Shown here: piece after piece, positions 32,832 through 41,807 of the stretch
How positions within the stretch are numbered: position 1 is the stretch's first letter
Layout: each line of letters begins with the position of its first letter
Assembly (NCBI GenBank): GCA_017621525.1
Contig: JAGASX010000005.1
Coordinates: 1 to 48,540, forward strand
Source: Clostridia bacterium
GTDB taxonomy: Bacteria; Bacillota; Clostridia; Christensenellales; UBA1242
Direction of reading: 5' to 3'
Length of the DNA: 48,540 nt
Notes under the pieces: model-generated
Told to the model about the DNA's origin: nothing
Databases searched by the model: none
The model's input: the letters and a program-made list of their open reading frames with translations, nothing else
Translations under genes and position numbers: made by a program

Positions 32832-33305
32832 ATGAATAAAACAAAAAAATATTTAATTATCACAGCAATAATTTTCAGTTTTGTGGACATCGGCTGGCAA
32901 ATTTATAATATTGTTCAGTATTTTTTAACTGCCCCTCAGCATAGAAGCCCTGTTTTTTATGTAATTTTGGACTTTTTAACAATTGCCACAAGCCTTGCAG
33001 TTGCGGTTTTGCTTATTTTGGCTATTTGGAAAAATGGCACACTTTTTAGATATCGATATGGCTACTACATGACAGCCCTTATGCTTTCAATAGTTATAAA
33101 CCTGTTTTCGGTTACATCAATTTTGCTTATCATAACAATGTTTATAAGCGATTGGGTTTGGGAAAAACCAAAAGAGGAAAAAGAAGAAAAAGTGGTTGAA
33201 GTGAAGCAATCGCGTGAAGAAAAAATTGCAAATCTGCGTCTGCAACTTGAAAAAGGTGAAATCACGCAAGAAGAGTTCGACCAAAAATTGCTTGAAATTT
33301 TATAG
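32832..33305 (+). CDS. Membrane protein with SHOCT-like C-terminus
   Basis: A 157-residue protein with three predicted membrane segments (about 7-30, 42-65, 77-107), a Lys/Glu linker and a SHOCT-like ending (EEKIANLRLQLEKGEITQEEF). SHOCT motifs occur at protein ends and are thought to aid oligomerisation. Function unknown. GGAG before ATG. Confidence 0.85.
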   Translation: MNKTKKYLIITAIIFSFVDIGWQIYNIVQYFLTAPQHRSPVFYVILDFLTIATSLAVAVLLILAIWKNGTLFRYRYGYYMTALMLSIVINLFSVTSILLIITMFISDWVWEKPKEEKEEKVVEVKQSREEKIANLRLQLEKGEITQEEFDQKLLEIL

Positions 33306-33329
33306 AAACTGCATAAAGCAGTTTTTTTT
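33306..33329 (+). terminator. Terminator after the SHOCT-tail gene
   Basis: AAACTGC-ATAAA-GCAGTTT followed by T-run, directly after the stop codon. Confidence 0.9.
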
Positions 33330-33357
33330 ATTAAAAATAAATTTAGTTGGTATTTAA

Positions 33358-33385
33358 TTGACTATTTTTCAATTATTGATATAAT
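33358..33385 (+). promoter_or_regulatory. Promoter of the giant protease gene
   Basis: TTGACT (33358-33363), a 16-nt spacer and TATAAT (33380-33385), followed by GTGAGG and the ATG at 33407. Confidence 0.75.
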
Positions 33386-33406
33386 TAAAAGTGAGGATTT
33401 TTTAAT

Positions 33407-36400
33407 ATGTTTCAAAAGAAAAAATTATCATATATTATTTTATCAATACTTGCTCTTTTGCTGTCATGCACAGGGCTTTTTATAGGCGTCAATTTCACCG
33501 CCCAACCAAACGAAATAAAAGTCGCCGATGCTTATTCAAGTTATACAGATTTGTATTACAGTTACCCAGATTATTCTTACGACTATGATGGTTCCACTTT
33601 GCCAGCCCAATACTGTATGCGCGATGAATATATGCTTTACGCAAAACAACAGGCATCACAAGGCCTTTGCTGGGCGTTTGGCTCTCAAACCGCACTTTCA
33701 ACTACAATCATGAAGGCAACGGGGCAGTGGCTTGACTTTTCAGAATCTTGGATATCTCTTGCCCTTACCTATGGCTTAAATTATGATGACTTCCCAGATT
33801 ATGAAAATGCTTTGGATACCGAGTTTCTTCCGGGTGGCGGTCAATACTATTGCAGTGTAGACCTTATTGCCAAAAAGTACGGCCTGGTATTGGAACAAGA
33901 TTTTCCATTTGAAGACAGCGGATTTCTCACCAAAGAAAATACACCAGATTATTTTGAATTTTATTCTCGCTATGCCAACAAAAATATTATGGATAATATA
34001 AAGGGTGGAAGATTTGCCCTTTACAATCAACAGTCTGGCACCACAAAAACCAAAACTTTCAACTCTATGAAACAACACATCATCAAATATGGTGCAGTTG
34101 AAGCGGGAATGTTTTGGAATGATTATGTAGAAACAACCTACAACGGCAAAACCATTGCTTATAAAATTCCAAAAGCAGGAAGTGGCTATGGCGGACACCT
34201 TGTTACTTTAATTGGTTGGGACGACTCAATTTCAATCGCATACAACGGCACCACTTATACAGGCGCGTGGATTGCCCTTAATAGTTGGGGTGATGACCAC
34301 GGCTATGACGGCCTTACATACCTTTTTTATGACGACACCGATTATAATTCTGCCTTTTTCGGCTGGAAGTATACAGAAAACACAACCGAAAGTACATATC
34401 TTATCACTTCAATAAATGAGGTATCAAACGGCGATTATACAACCGATAAAGTTGGTGCATACTATGGTGATTTTTCGGCAGAAGAGGGACAAACCCTTCA
34501 ACAAAACATTTTTTATAACATAGATGACATAAACCTTATTTATGACTATAAAATCAGTGCAAACACAAACATTGCCTCAATTGAAGTTATCAAACAAGAC
34601 GGAAAAAACGTTACCGATGACTTTGAAATAACAACAACATCAACTCAAATAAAACTTACAGCAAACGATGTTCCGGTTGGGGCATACAAAATTATCACAA
34701 CCTGCCAAAACACTTCAACAAGCGCGGAAGAAGAGTTTATCAACGCTTTTTACGTAACCGACGGAATGGAAATGGGCTATGCTTATCTTGATGTAAGTTG
34801 TTCAAGCAAGGGCGTGTCAACAAAGGGAAGATTTCAAAACTTCAACTCTCTCTACACAAGCAGTAAAGATTTTTACTTTGCCGACACAGCAACGTCAGGC
34901 TATATTTTGGTAATTTATCAAATGGGCTCTTACAGCGATGTTCAAGATATACAAGCAAGCAGTGGAATTACAGTAAATGTAGACCCTAATGGTATTCAAT
35001 ATTTTCATATTTCCTACAATTTTTCATCAACAAACATAAACAAACGCACACTTACCTTTATAAACTCACAAAACAAAACACAGGTGATGAATTTTTATAT
35101 TCAAAAGGCAACCTCAACAGATATGTACCCATATGTTATGTTTGAAACCAACGGCGGTACGCTTAATGGCGACGAGGCTAAACGTATGGTTGTATCCGGC
35201 GACGGCGCACTTGTGCCAACTCCAACAAAAGAAGGCTACACCTTTAAAGGTTGGTATTACAGCGATGAATTTACATCTAACAACAAACTGACCAATAAAA
35301 ATGGTGGATATTACATAGAACAAAGCAAAATCATAAAATATTCATCTTCAACAGTAGATTGGCAAAGCGCCTTCAACACTTGGTACGGCAACTCACAAGT
35401 TGTTTTCTTGCACGCTGATTGGGAGGTTGCAAAATACACCATTTCTGCATCTGCCCAAGGTGGCGGTACAATTTCACCAAGCGGGGAGGTGGAAGTTGAG
35501 CATGGCAAAAGCCAAACATTCACATTCTCGGCAAACGCTGGCAATGCAATCACAGCAATTTATGTGGACGACCAGCCTCTTACAGGCACCTCACTTACAA
35601 ATGCAATTGCAAATGGTTATACTTTTGAAAATGTTACAGAAAATCATACAATAAGCGTAGTTTTCACGGCAAATTCTTTCACAATCACCGCAACATCAAA
35701 TGGAAATGGAACAATTTCGCCAAACGGCTACGTTCCTGTCAATGAGGGCTCAAATAAAACATTTACCTTCACGCCAGAAACAGGATACTATTTAAGCGAA
35801 TTGGCAGTTGACGGCGTTGCACTTGACGCAATTGCACTTACAAACGCAATCACAAATGGCTATACATTCACAAACATAACAAAAGACCATACAATTGAGG
35901 CAACTTTTACCATTCAAACTTTCACAATCACAGCGTCAAAAACCGGCAACGGATATATTTCTCCGGCGGGTACAACAACCCGTGATTATGGCGGAAAGGT
36001 AAAATATACCTTCACAGCCGAAGAGGGATATCAAATTTCACAAATTCTTATAGACGGCACCGCTCTTACCGGCACCGCACTTACAAACGCAATTGCAAAT
36101 GGCTATACTTTTGAAAATGTTACAGAAAATCATACAATAAGCGTTGTTTTTACGGCAAATTCTTTCACAATCACCGCAACATCAAACGGGAATGGAACAA
36201 TTTCGCCAAACGGCTACGTTCCTGTCAATGAGGGCTCAAATAAAACCTTTACCTTCACGCCAGAAACAGGATACTATTTAAGCGAATTGGAAGTTGACGG
36301 CGTTGCACTTGACGCAACCGCACTTACAAACGCAATCACAAATGGCTATACATTCACAAATATAACTCAAGACCATACAATTGAGGCAACATTTGCCATT

Positions 36401-38494
36401 CAAACTTTCACAATCACAGCGTCAAAAACCGGCAACGGATATATTTCTCCGGCGGGGACAACAACCCGTGATTATGGCGGAAAGGTAAAATATACCTTCA
36501 CAGCCGAAGAGGGATATCAAATTTCACAAATTCTTATAGACGGCATCGCTCTTACCGGCACGGATTTAGAAAATGCAATCGCAAATGGCTATACTTTTGA
36601 AAATATCACTCAAAACCATACCATTTCAGTTGAATTTACAAAAATTTATTTCACAATCACAATCACACATAATGAAGGTGGCTCTGTTTCACCAGACGGC
36701 AACATTTCGGTTGGTTATGGCGAAAGTAAAATAATCACAATCACGCCAAATTCTGGATATATGATTGCAAAACTTATTGTTGACGGCGTTGAAGTTGTAC
36801 CAACAAACAGAGTAACATTTTCAAACATAACCTCCAATAAAACTCTTGCAGTTGTGTTTGATATAATCAAATATGCAATCAATTCATCAAAGGTAGGCAA
36901 TGGCTCAATTTCGCCAGAGGGGAATGTTATGGTCGCCCAAGGACAAAGCCAAACATTCACATTTTGGGTAGACGAGGGCTGGCATATCGCAAGCATACTT
37001 GTTGACGGCATAGCCCTTTCACCAGAAGAAATGGCAGATGCCTTTGCAAACGGTTATACATTCACAAACGTGCAAGGCATACACAGCATTAAGGCGGTGT
37101 ATGAAATAGATGCCTTTACAATTTCAGTTACCGCAACAGGCTTTGGCAGTGTTTCGCCAGCAGGGGAGCAAATTGTTGAATGGTCAAGCAATAAAACCTT
37201 TACTTTCATGCCAAATGAAGGTTATAAAATAAAGGAAATCATTGTTGACGGACAAAATAAAGGTGCAATTTCTTCATACACATTCACAAATGTTAAAGAA
37301 AATCATACTATCGAGGCTGTGTTTGAAAGAATATATTTCACCCTTACCATAGAAAGCAACGAGGGCGGACAAATTTCCCCAAATGGAGAAATTCAAATTG
37401 GCTATGGCGACAGCCAAACAATCACAATCACCCCAAACGCAAGTTTTAAAATTGAAAGCATAAAACTTGACGGCGTTGAAATTGAAATTAAAAACACAAT
37501 CACCCTTACCGATGTTAAAAAAGACTATCGCTTGCAAGTGAAGTTTATAGAAATTTTCACAATCACTTCATCAATTATGGGTGAGGGAAGTGCAACACCA
37601 ACAACAGAGGTGCTTCAAGGAGGTCAATTTAGGGTGGAATTTACACCACAAATTGGCTATAAAATCAAAGATGTGCAAATAGACGGAATAAGCATTGGCG
37701 CGGTTGATTTCTATATTTTTATGGACATCAATTCATCGCATACAATTGTTGCCGAATTTGCAATTCAAACTTTCAATATTTCACTTAACATAGACGGCAA
37801 GGGCGAAGTCAATTGCTCTGCAAGCCTTGTTGATGTGGAATATGGAAGCGACAGAACATTCACTATCACACCAAATAAAGGTTGGAAAGTATACAAAGTG
37901 TATGTAAATGGCAACTCACAAACCATAAAAAATAACACACTTACCCTTTCAACAATCACAGAAAATGCATCATTGCAGGTGATTTTTGAAAAAGAAGAGG
38001 GCAAGGGCGGAGTTGACGGCACCATGATTGCAATAATAATTGCAGGCGTGGTTATTGCTACACTTTTGGTTGTTCTTATTGTTAAAAAGGGTAAAAAACC
38101 ACCAAAATCTGGTGAAAAAGTGGAAAAACCTGTTAAAATAAAGGAAAATGTGGCGGAAAAACGACAACCAAAACCTAAAAAAGAATTGGCAGAACAAAAA
38201 CAAGTTGAAGTTGAAAAACAAAAACCTGCACAAGCAAAAGACCAACAAACCCCACAACAGCCACAAGTGCAGACACAACCAAAACAAGTTGAAGTTAAGG
38301 CTCAACCTCAACCACAAACACGTCCAATTCCACCAAAACCACCTTTGCAACCTCAAAAACCTATTCCAACAAGACCAATCCCACCAAGGCCTCCAATTCC
38401 ACCAAAACCACCAATTCGACAAGGCGGTGCGGTAAACCAAAAGGCACTTGAAAGGGCACAGGCTTTTAAGAAAAACAATGGTGAAAACAAATAA
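33407..38494 (+). CDS. Giant papain-family surface protease with repeat stalk, membrane anchor and Pro-rich cytoplasmic tail
   Basis: A 1695-residue surface protein. Signal peptide about 1-42. A C1A papain-like domain follows with oxyanion Gln85, Cys88 (QGLCWAF), His264 (GGHLVTLIGW) and Asn292 (LNSWG). Next comes an InlB-like repeat (about 575-670: ETNGGTLNG, GYTFKGWYY), then about eleven 70-81-residue repeats (about 676-1535) of the FTITA...GNGxISPxG...TFTFTPxxGYxI...VDG...GYTFxN...HTI type, similar to divergent InlB B-repeats. A transmembrane helix (about 1539-1561) leads to a 130-residue Lys/Gln/Pro-rich tail with several PPKPP/PIPPRPP motifs. No LPXTG. Likely a cell-tethered protease displayed on a stalk. 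GTGAGG ribosome binding site. Confidence 0.93.
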   Translation: MFQKKKLSYIILSILALLLSCTGLFIGVNFTAQPNEIKVADAYSSYTDLYYSYPDYSYDYDGSTLPAQYCMRDEYMLYAKQQASQGLCWAFGSQTALSTTIMKATGQWLDFSESWISLALTYGLNYDDFPDYENALDTEFLPGGGQYYCSVDLIAKKYGLVLEQDFPFEDSGFLTKENTPDYFEFYSRYANKNIMDNIKGGRFALYNQQSGTTKTKTFNSMKQHIIKYGAVEAGMFWNDYVETTYNGKTIAYKIPKAGSGYGGHLVTLIGWDDSISIAYNGTTYTGAWIALNSWGDDHGYDGLTYLFYDDTDYNSAFFGWKYTENTTESTYLITSINEVSNGDYTTDKVGAYYGDFSAEEGQTLQQNIFYNIDDINLIYDYKISANTNIASIEVIKQDGKNVTDDFEITTTSTQIKLTANDVPVGAYKIITTCQNTSTSAEEEFINAFYVTDGMEMGYAYLDVSCSSKGVSTKGRFQNFNSLYTSSKDFYFADTATSGYILVIYQMGSYSDVQDIQASSGITVNVDPNGIQYFHISYNFSSTNINKRTLTFINSQNKTQVMNFYIQKATSTDMYPYVMFETNGGTLNGDEAKRMVVSGDGALVPTPTKEGYTFKGWYYSDEFTSNNKLTNKNGGYYIEQSKIIKYSSSTVDWQSAFNTWYGNSQVVFLHADWEVAKYTISASAQGGGTISPSGEVEVEHGKSQTFTFSANAGNAITAIYVDDQPLTGTSLTNAIANGYTFENVTENHTISVVFTANSFTITATSNGNGTISPNGYVPVNEGSNKTFTFTPETGYYLSELAVDGVALDAIALTNAITNGYTFTNITKDHTIEATFTIQTFTITASKTGNGYISPAGTTTRDYGGKVKYTFTAEEGYQISQILIDGTALTGTALTNAIANGYTFENVTENHTISVVFTANSFTITATSNGNGTISPNGYVPVNEGSNKTFTFTPETGYYLSELEVDGVALDATALTNAITNGYTFTNITQDHTIEATFAIQTFTITASKTGNGYISPAGTTTRDYGGKVKYTFTAEEGYQISQILIDGIALTGTDLENAIANGYTFENITQNHTISVEFTKIYFTITITHNEGGSVSPDGNISVGYGESKIITITPNSGYMIAKLIVDGVEVVPTNRVTFSNITSNKTLAVVFDIIKYAINSSKVGNGSISPEGNVMVAQGQSQTFTFWVDEGWHIASILVDGIALSPEEMADAFANGYTFTNVQGIHSIKAVYEIDAFTISVTATGFGSVSPAGEQIVEWSSNKTFTFMPNEGYKIKEIIVDGQNKGAISSYTFTNVKENHTIEAVFERIYFTLTIESNEGGQISPNGEIQIGYGDSQTITITPNASFKIESIKLDGVEIEIKNTITLTDVKKDYRLQVKFIEIFTITSSIMGEGSATPTTEVLQGGQFRVEFTPQIGYKIKDVQIDGISIGAVDFYIFMDINSSHTIVAEFAIQTFNISLNIDGKGEVNCSASLVDVEYGSDRTFTITPNKGWKVYKVYVNGNSQTIKNNTLTLSTITENASLQVIFEKEEGKGGVDGTMIAIIIAGVVIATLLVVLIVKKGKKPPKSGEKVEKPVKIKENVAEKRQPKPKKELAEQKQVEVEKQKPAQAKDQQTPQQPQVQTQPKQVEVKAQPQPQTRPIPPKPPLQPQKPIPTRPIPPRPPIPPKPPIRQGGAVNQKALERAQAFKKNNGENK
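35592..36563 (+). repeat. 486-bp tandem duplication inside the giant protease gene
   Basis: The block 35592-36077 is repeated almost exactly at 36078-36563 in frame (162 codons, two stalk repeats). Only scattered single-base changes separate the copies, while the other stalk repeats are much more diverged. This points to a recent duplication. Confidence 0.88.
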
Positions 38495-38519
38495 AAAGGC
38501 TTAATTTTAAGCCTTTTTT
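38494..38519. terminator. Bidirectional terminator between the protease and tadA
   Basis: AAAAGGCTTAA pairs with TTAAGCCTTTT, then T-run. The tadA stop codon lies in the right arm and the protease stop abuts the left arm. Confidence 0.9.
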
Positions 38520-38956
38520 CTTTTGCTTTTAAAAAATGTTGAAAGCAAAGAAGAAATTTCTTCCTCGCAACTTTTATCAAAAACAATTTCACACTTGTGG
38601 TTAAGCCTATTGCTTGATAAAATTGCCTCACAAAGCCGGTCGCCTGCTGTTTTTTCCTCTGCACCATAAACAACTTTTTCAATTCTGGCATTGGCTATTG
38701 CGCCCGCACACATAGGGCAGGGCTCCAAAGTAACATAAAGGGTGCAACCTTCCAGCCTCCAAGACTTCAATTTTTTGCAGGCGCGCTCAATTGCAATCAC
38801 CTCCGCGTGCTTTATGGCATTTTGCTTTTTCTCTCGCAGATTGTGCCCGCGTGCAATAATTTTTCCATTTTTTTCAATCACCGCACCAATTGGCACCTCG
38901 TTTTTATTTAGTGCTTTTTTCGCTTCGGCAATTGCCTCTTTCATAAACTCATTCAT
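38507..38956 (-). CDS. tadA: tRNA-specific adenosine deaminase TadA
   Basis: A 149-residue deaminase that makes inosine 34 in tRNA-Arg(ACG). Zinc/catalytic motifs HAEVIA (about 50) and PCPMCAGAI (about 79-87) are present, with the N-terminal EVPIGAV. Length is typical. No ribosome binding site is visible; a promoter abuts the ATG, implying a leaderless mRNA. Monocistronic. Confidence 0.94.
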   Translation of the reverse strand: MNEFMKEAIAEAKKALNKNEVPIGAVIEKNGKIIARGHNLREKKQNAIKHAEVIAIERACKKLKSWRLEGCTLYVTLEPCPMCAGAIANARIEKVVYGAEEKTAGDRLCEAILSSNRLNHKCEIVFDKSCEEEISSLLSTFFKSKRKKA

Positions 38957-38962
38957 AAAAAT

Positions 38963-38991
38963 ATTGTAATATTATTTTTGCAAAATGTAAA
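38963..38991 (-). promoter_or_regulatory. Promoter giving a leaderless tadA mRNA
   Basis: Minus strand: TTTACA (38986-38991), a 17-nt spacer and TACAAT (38963-38968), then six bases and the ATG. Predicted +1 is the A of ATG. Confidence 0.6.
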
Positions 38992-39000
38992 GCCGTTTTG

Positions 39001-39029
39001 TTGCGAAAAATAAACAATTGGTGTATAAT
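39001..39029 (+). promoter_or_regulatory. Promoter of the first CPBP gene
   Basis: TTGCGA (39001-39006), a 17-nt spacer and TATAAT (39024-39029); AGGAT and the ATG at 39051 follow. Confidence 0.65.
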
Positions 39030-39050
39030 TGCCTTAAAAAAGGATAGAAA

Positions 39051-40007
39051 ATGGAAAAACGATTATTTTACAGAAATGATGACAGCGGAAAAATGTTTTT
39101 AATTTGCCTTATTGCAAAATTTCTTATGCCTCTATTATTTTCAATGATTGCTGGCAAAATTGCAGAGGGGAAGGGAATAAAGGCGACAGAAATTACAGAA
39201 AGTTTGGTATTTAACGCCATTTATTTATCAATAACTTTATTATTGTATCTCGCCATATTTTTTGCGTATAACAAAATCAACAAAGTGTCTTTCAAGGCTG
39301 TAAATTTAAAATTCAAAATGCCATGGCATACATACCTTATTTTAATTGCTGTTGGCGTGCTTTCCCTTTTAGGCGTCAACTATTTCATTGGCGCAACTGA
39401 CAACTTCCTTTCACTTATTGGCTTTCCTATAAAAGAGGGCTTGCCAATGGTCAACCCAACATCATTCCCATTGTACCTTTTGGCACTTCTTCTTATGGCT
39501 GTAATCCCTGCCATTTGTGAAGAACTTTTGTTTAGGGGTGTTATATTACATGGGCTTCGCGACCGCTTTGGCACATGGGCAAGCATAGCACTTTCTGCCC
39601 TTATGTTTGCCCTTATGCATGGCAACCTGCAACAATTTGTATATCCTTTCATTTTAGGTGGAATTATGGGCTGGCTGGTTACAAAAACCGGTTCACTTTT
39701 CTCATCAATGCTTGTGCATTTTATAAACAACTTTTTGGTTGTAACCTTTGCCTATATTCAAAATATAACAGGCTTTTCCCTTGCCTTGCCAAATACGTGG
39801 TGGTTCTATTTGGTTGCATTTGGCTTGCTTTTTGCAACTTTTGGCATACTTTGGTTGATAGAAAAGTTCTATTTTAAAGGAAAAACCGCGAAAGATGTTG
39901 AAAGGACTTCACAAAAGACATCAATTTATGTATACTTATCAATAGGAATAAGCGTGCTGATGCTTGTTATAACCACAATTTTGCAGTTTGTGTCAAATAT
40001 TGCCTAA
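39051..40007 (+). CDS. CPBP family intramembrane glutamic protease (first copy)
   Basis: A 318-residue polytopic membrane protein of the Abi/CAAX (CPBP) family. Motif 1 is EELLFRG (about 161-167), motif 2 is FALMH and motif 3 is HFINN, supplying the catalytic Glu and His residues. Members cleave membrane or prenyl-type substrates and often act in bacteriocin immunity; the role here is unknown. A related gene follows 74 nt downstream. Confidence 0.92.
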   Translation: MEKRLFYRNDDSGKMFLICLIAKFLMPLLFSMIAGKIAEGKGIKATEITESLVFNAIYLSITLLLYLAIFFAYNKINKVSFKAVNLKFKMPWHTYLILIAVGVLSLLGVNYFIGATDNFLSLIGFPIKEGLPMVNPTSFPLYLLALLLMAVIPAICEELLFRGVILHGLRDRFGTWASIALSALMFALMHGNLQQFVYPFILGGIMGWLVTKTGSLFSSMLVHFINNFLVVTFAYIQNITGFSLALPNTWWFYLVAFGLLFATFGILWLIEKFYFKGKTAKDVERTSQKTSIYVYLSIGISVLMLVITTILQFVSNIA

Positions 40008-40081
40008 TGGCTTTAAAGAAACCATAAAAACAGGTTATTTAATGGACAAGAAATCAGTATACTATTTTCAAGAGGTTTTAA

Positions 40082-41233
40082 ATGGATTACAGAAATAATA
40101 TAACAAGAAAGGTGATGTATTTATATCTGCCAATCATTGTACTATTTGCCTTAATAAGAATGTTATCTGCATTTGGCGTTTTTGCATTTATGGGCAATAC
40201 GGCAGAATACGTGTTCTCTTTAATAATACAGGTGGGACTGATGTTTTCAGTTTCACTTTTTGGCTTTGCACTTCTCACCAAAAACAAAACCAAACAGGTG
40301 TTCAAATTTTACGGATACAGAAAGATAAATTGGAAGGCAATTTTGCTTGCAATTGCAATCGGCGTAATTGTATATATACTTAATGTTTTTGTATCAACAT
40401 TTTTCTCTGCCTTTCTTTCCATTTTTGGTTATTCTTCTGCTGGCGGAACAGCAATGCGTGAATACCCAACATGGCAATTTATTTTAAATATACTTTGCAC
40501 CGCAATCTTGCCCGCCATTTGTGAAGAAACCGCCCATCGCGGACTTTTGCTTAAAGGCTTATCGCCAATGGGACAGAAAAGGGCAATCATCATTTCTTCA
40601 ATTATGTTTGGGCTTTTGCATTTAAACATAGACCAATTTGGATACGCTACTTTAATAGGCTTTTTGCTTGGTTATATTTCCACAATCTGCGAAAGCATAT
40701 ACCCAGCAATGATAATCCATTTTATGAACAACTTTTTATCTGTTTTCATGGGCTTTTCAAGTTATCATAAATTGGGGCCAGAGGTGGTTTTCTCATACCT
40801 TAACAAATGGCTTCAAAACAACACAGTTCTCGCGGTGCTGTTTATGCTTGTATTAAGCGTGCTTTTCTTCTTCTTGCTTAAATATCTTGTAAAACTGCTT
40901 TTCAAAGTTACAACTGTAAAACGAGTTAATCAACTGCAAAATGAAATTTTAAAAGAACTTACCAAAGAGGCGTACCTTAAAGACGCACAAGCAGTTGCCG
41001 AGGGTAAAGAAATTGACCCAACAGACCAAACCCATACAATTCCATTTGAAAAATTTGATGAAATGTACAAAAAGCATAACAGCAAAATGGGCTATACAAG
41101 TGAAATTGATGAAAAGATATTGGCAGAGCAGGGGGATTTTAAACTAAATAAAATCACCAAAGTTATGCTGATAACCGGCATGGTTATTGTTTCAATAATC
41201 ACACTTTTCACATTTATTTGGGGAATATTATGA
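40082..41233 (+). CDS. CPBP family intramembrane glutamic protease (second copy, long tail)
   Basis: A 383-residue CPBP protein with CEETAHRG, FGLLHLN and HFMNN motifs. It differs from the preceding copy by an about 90-residue Lys/Glu-rich cytoplasmic segment (about 280-365) that precedes a final transmembrane helix. GAGG before ATG. It overlaps rlmH by 4 nt (ATGA), so the two are translated together. Confidence 0.92.
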   Translation: MDYRNNITRKVMYLYLPIIVLFALIRMLSAFGVFAFMGNTAEYVFSLIIQVGLMFSVSLFGFALLTKNKTKQVFKFYGYRKINWKAILLAIAIGVIVYILNVFVSTFFSAFLSIFGYSSAGGTAMREYPTWQFILNILCTAILPAICEETAHRGLLLKGLSPMGQKRAIIISSIMFGLLHLNIDQFGYATLIGFLLGYISTICESIYPAMIIHFMNNFLSVFMGFSSYHKLGPEVVFSYLNKWLQNNTVLAVLFMLVLSVLFFFLLKYLVKLLFKVTTVKRVNQLQNEILKELTKEAYLKDAQAVAEGKEIDPTDQTHTIPFEKFDEMYKKHNSKMGYTSEIDEKILAEQGDFKLNKITKVMLITGMVIVSIITLFTFIWGIL

Positions 41234-41697
41234 TTTCAATAAACATAATCGCGGTTGGCAACCTCAAAGAAAAATTTTGGAGGGAGGCAAGCGAAGAATA
41301 CCAAAAACGCCTGTCAAAATTCTGTAAACTTAAAATTATAGAACTGCCCGAGCAAAATAAATATGAAGATACAGAAAAAATTTTACAGACAGAGGGACAG
41401 ACAATATTAAAGGCGGTAAAGGAGTGCGGAGGCAAAACCTATCTGCTTGCCATTGACGGCAAAGAGTATTCAAGCGAAAACCTTTCTAAAAACATCATGC
41501 AAGACAGCATGACAAACAGCACAATAAACTTTGTCATTGGCGGCTCTTATGGCACAAGCAAAGAGGTGCAAGAGGGGATTAAAGATAAAATATCATTCGG
41601 CAGGGCAACCTATCCACATAACCTTGCAAGAATAATATTGCTGGAACAGGTATATCGCTCTTTCATGCTTGCAGGTGGCGGAAAATATCATAAATAA
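41230..41697 (+). CDS. rlmH: 23S rRNA (pseudouridine(1915)-N(3))-methyltransferase RlmH
   Basis: A 155-residue SPOUT methyltransferase that methylates pseudouridine 1915 in helix 69 of the 50S subunit. INIIAVGNLKEKFW start, LLAIDGKE, FVIGGSYGTS knot loop, the LARIILLEQVYRSF helix and the KYHK end all fit the family. The start at 41230 lies in the stop codon of the upstream gene. Confidence 0.95.
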   Translation: MISINIIAVGNLKEKFWREASEEYQKRLSKFCKLKIIELPEQNKYEDTEKILQTEGQTILKAVKECGGKTYLLAIDGKEYSSENLSKNIMQDSMTNSTINFVIGGSYGTSKEVQEGIKDKISFGRATYPHNLARIILLEQVYRSFMLAGGGKYHK

Positions 41698-41726
41698 AAA
41701 AAGACTGCTTACGCAGTTTTTTTTTA
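41696..41726. terminator. Bidirectional terminator after rlmH
   Basis: ACTGC-TTAC-GCAGT stem with A-rich left and T-run right flanks. The stop codon of the small convergent gene lies in the T-run. Confidence 0.88.
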
Positions 41727-41807
41727 AATAAGGTTAAAAAACAAAGAACAAAACAAACAACCCCCGAATATAATTATAAGAAACATAAGAGAAAGATTTT
41801 TACTCAT
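41724..41807 (-). CDS. 27-residue hydrophobic small membrane protein
   Basis: An 84-nt ORF encoding 27 residues: MSKNLSLMF then a single hydrophobic helix (LIIIFGGCLFC, SLFFNLI). Its ATG overlaps the stop of the DUF378 gene (ATGA), and GGGGGCG lies just upstream. The frame ends exactly at the shared terminator. Translational coupling and clean ends support a real small protein; no homology claim is made. Confidence 0.55.
   Translation of the reverse strand: MSKNLSLMFLIIIFGGCLFCSLFFNLI

Noticed and set aside
37970-38440. Minus-strand Trp/Phe-rich ORF of 156 residues
   Set aside because: Mirror of the Pro/Lys/Gln-rich tail of the giant protease; composition is an artefact of that tail.
41660-41697. 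Altered RlmH C-terminus (KYHK)
   Set aside because: Related RlmH proteins also vary before YH, so it is within normal range.
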